Made by a program: the position numbers and the translations under genes. This document shows positions 63,471 through 64,000 of a stretch of DNA of 64,000 nucleotides, one piece after another. The notes beneath the pieces were generated by a model. It had not been told where the DNA came from. It worked only from the letters and a program-made list of their open reading frames with translations, and did no database searches. Every line of letters starts with the position of its first letter. The first letter of the stretch is position 1. The stretch is from the NCBI GenBank assembly GCA_965215825.1, contig CBDCEM010000003.1, positions 2,418,001-2,482,000 on the forward strand, given 5' to 3'. The stretch comes from JAWPMT01 sp965215825 (GTDB lineage: Bacteria; Bacteroidota; Bacteroidia; Cytophagales; Cyclobacteriaceae).

Positions 63471-64000
63471 ATGATTTACATTTTTAGAAATTCGGACAAT
63501 GGCCTGATGTCCATCTGCCTTGATAACAAACTACGTCCCATCCCCAATGAGGAAGTACTTAACAAGCTGTTTCCGAGTCCGGTCACTTACTTGTCATACA
63601 ACAACGACCAAATCATTGAACAGCAGAAAGGCTTAAGTTTACCAACCGAATGTCGTCTTATTAAAAATGATGGAGGCGGTATCTACTTTATAGATCAGGA
63701 AGCCGGAGGTGCGTTGATTTTAAGGCATATTCAAGATCCCGACACCATGAATGCCTTCCAATTCGATTGGAACAAAGCGGAATTAGTTCAGAGCTCAGAC
63801 CCTACATGGAATATCCCAACAGGAACACCGATCAGTCAATTGCCCTCCGTATCTGATACCTGGATGCATCGACTTCAAGTGGGTTTCAATGCAGCTAATG
63901 GGCCAGCTGTGCGCATTCCTCACATGAATGTAGTGCATCGATTGGGCAAAGAAAATGACCTGTTCTGCATCTGGAAAAATGGTACTGGAACCCATAAAAC
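63471..64000 (+). CDS. Hypothetical protein, truncated by the window edge
   Basis: An open frame of at least 176 codons from ATG 63471 that runs off the right end. It begins MIYIFRNSDNGLMSICLDNK and continues without a stop. No signal peptide, membrane helix or known motif is seen; the composition is rich in Asn, Gln and Pro. It follows the signal-less subtilisin-like protease on the same strand, so it may be a partner or substrate of that protease. I do not recognise a family. Confidence 0.6.
   Translation, partial: MIYIFRNSDNGLMSICLDNKLRPIPNEEVLNKLFPSPVTYLSYNNDQIIEQQKGLSLPTECRLIKNDGGGIYFIDQEAGGALILRHIQDPDTMNAFQFDWNKAELVQSSDPTWNIPTGTPISQLPSVSDTWMHRLQVGFNAANGPAVRIPHMNVVHRLGKENDLFCIWKNGTGTHK

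Overview
The window looks like chromosomal DNA of a marine, polysaccharide-degrading member of the Bacteroidota, most likely order Cytophagales. The signs are two giant secreted proteins with type IX secretion C-terminal sorting domains, PadR plus prefix-domain FtsX permease pairs, an ECF sigma/FecR pair, weak Shine-Dalgarno sequences and several TTG starts. No rRNA or tRNA gene and no CRISPR array was found.

Layout. 1-681 (minus): start of a FecR-like anti-sigma gene behind an ECF sigma factor. 876-4673 (plus): an envelope cassette of a transglutaminase/7TM protein, an ATP-grasp ligase, a 55-residue membrane peptide and an outer-membrane barrel. 4738-8891 (minus): a tandem alpha/beta-hydrolase-like lipoprotein followed by an LpxR-type lipid A deacylase. 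9199-17872: housekeeping genes, namely polyphosphate glucokinase, endonuclease III, the three oxidative pentose phosphate enzymes (gnd divergent from zwf-pgl), a biotin carboxylase, a DUF1015 protein and Maf. 18017-25057: a 2346-residue modular T9SS protein.

About 25.1-37.2 kb is accessory. A tightly packed minus-strand operon (25376-30959) encodes a DNA methyltransferase, a UvrD/RecB-type helicase-nuclease, a membrane-anchored coiled-coil protein of unknown function and a small PD-(D/E)XK-like nuclease, which together look like an anti-phage or restriction system of unfamiliar composition. It is followed by small XRE regulators, a frameshifted GIY-YIG gene, REP-like palindromes and two copies of a short MITE-like element. 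An apparent natural empty site for one of these copies lies 4 kb away. Two arrays of five palindromic boxes with the same internal spacing lie at 25.15-25.28 and 33.82-33.95 kb and bracket this island. A TPR hybrid histidine kinase ends the region.

37.3-42.4 kb: a MacA/TolC-type pair without an inner-membrane pump, L-serine dehydratase beta subunit, a small unknown protein and thymidylate synthase. 43028-54334: a 3768-residue T9SS protein with two GH16 beta-glucanase domains and many repeated carbohydrate-binding-like modules, some nearly identical at DNA level. 54.6-60.6 kb: two convergent PadR-FtsX permease operons, each with a tandem repeat at its start. 60.7-64 kb: DoxX, a membrane AraC-type regulator, a signal-less subtilisin-like protease and a truncated unknown gene.

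Genes that may work together: beta-glucan hydrolysis outside the cell yields glucose, which polyphosphate glucokinase and the pentose phosphate genes could use; the LpxR/lipoprotein pair and the transglutaminase/ATP-grasp cassette probably remodel the envelope. These links are inferences from gene content and spacing.
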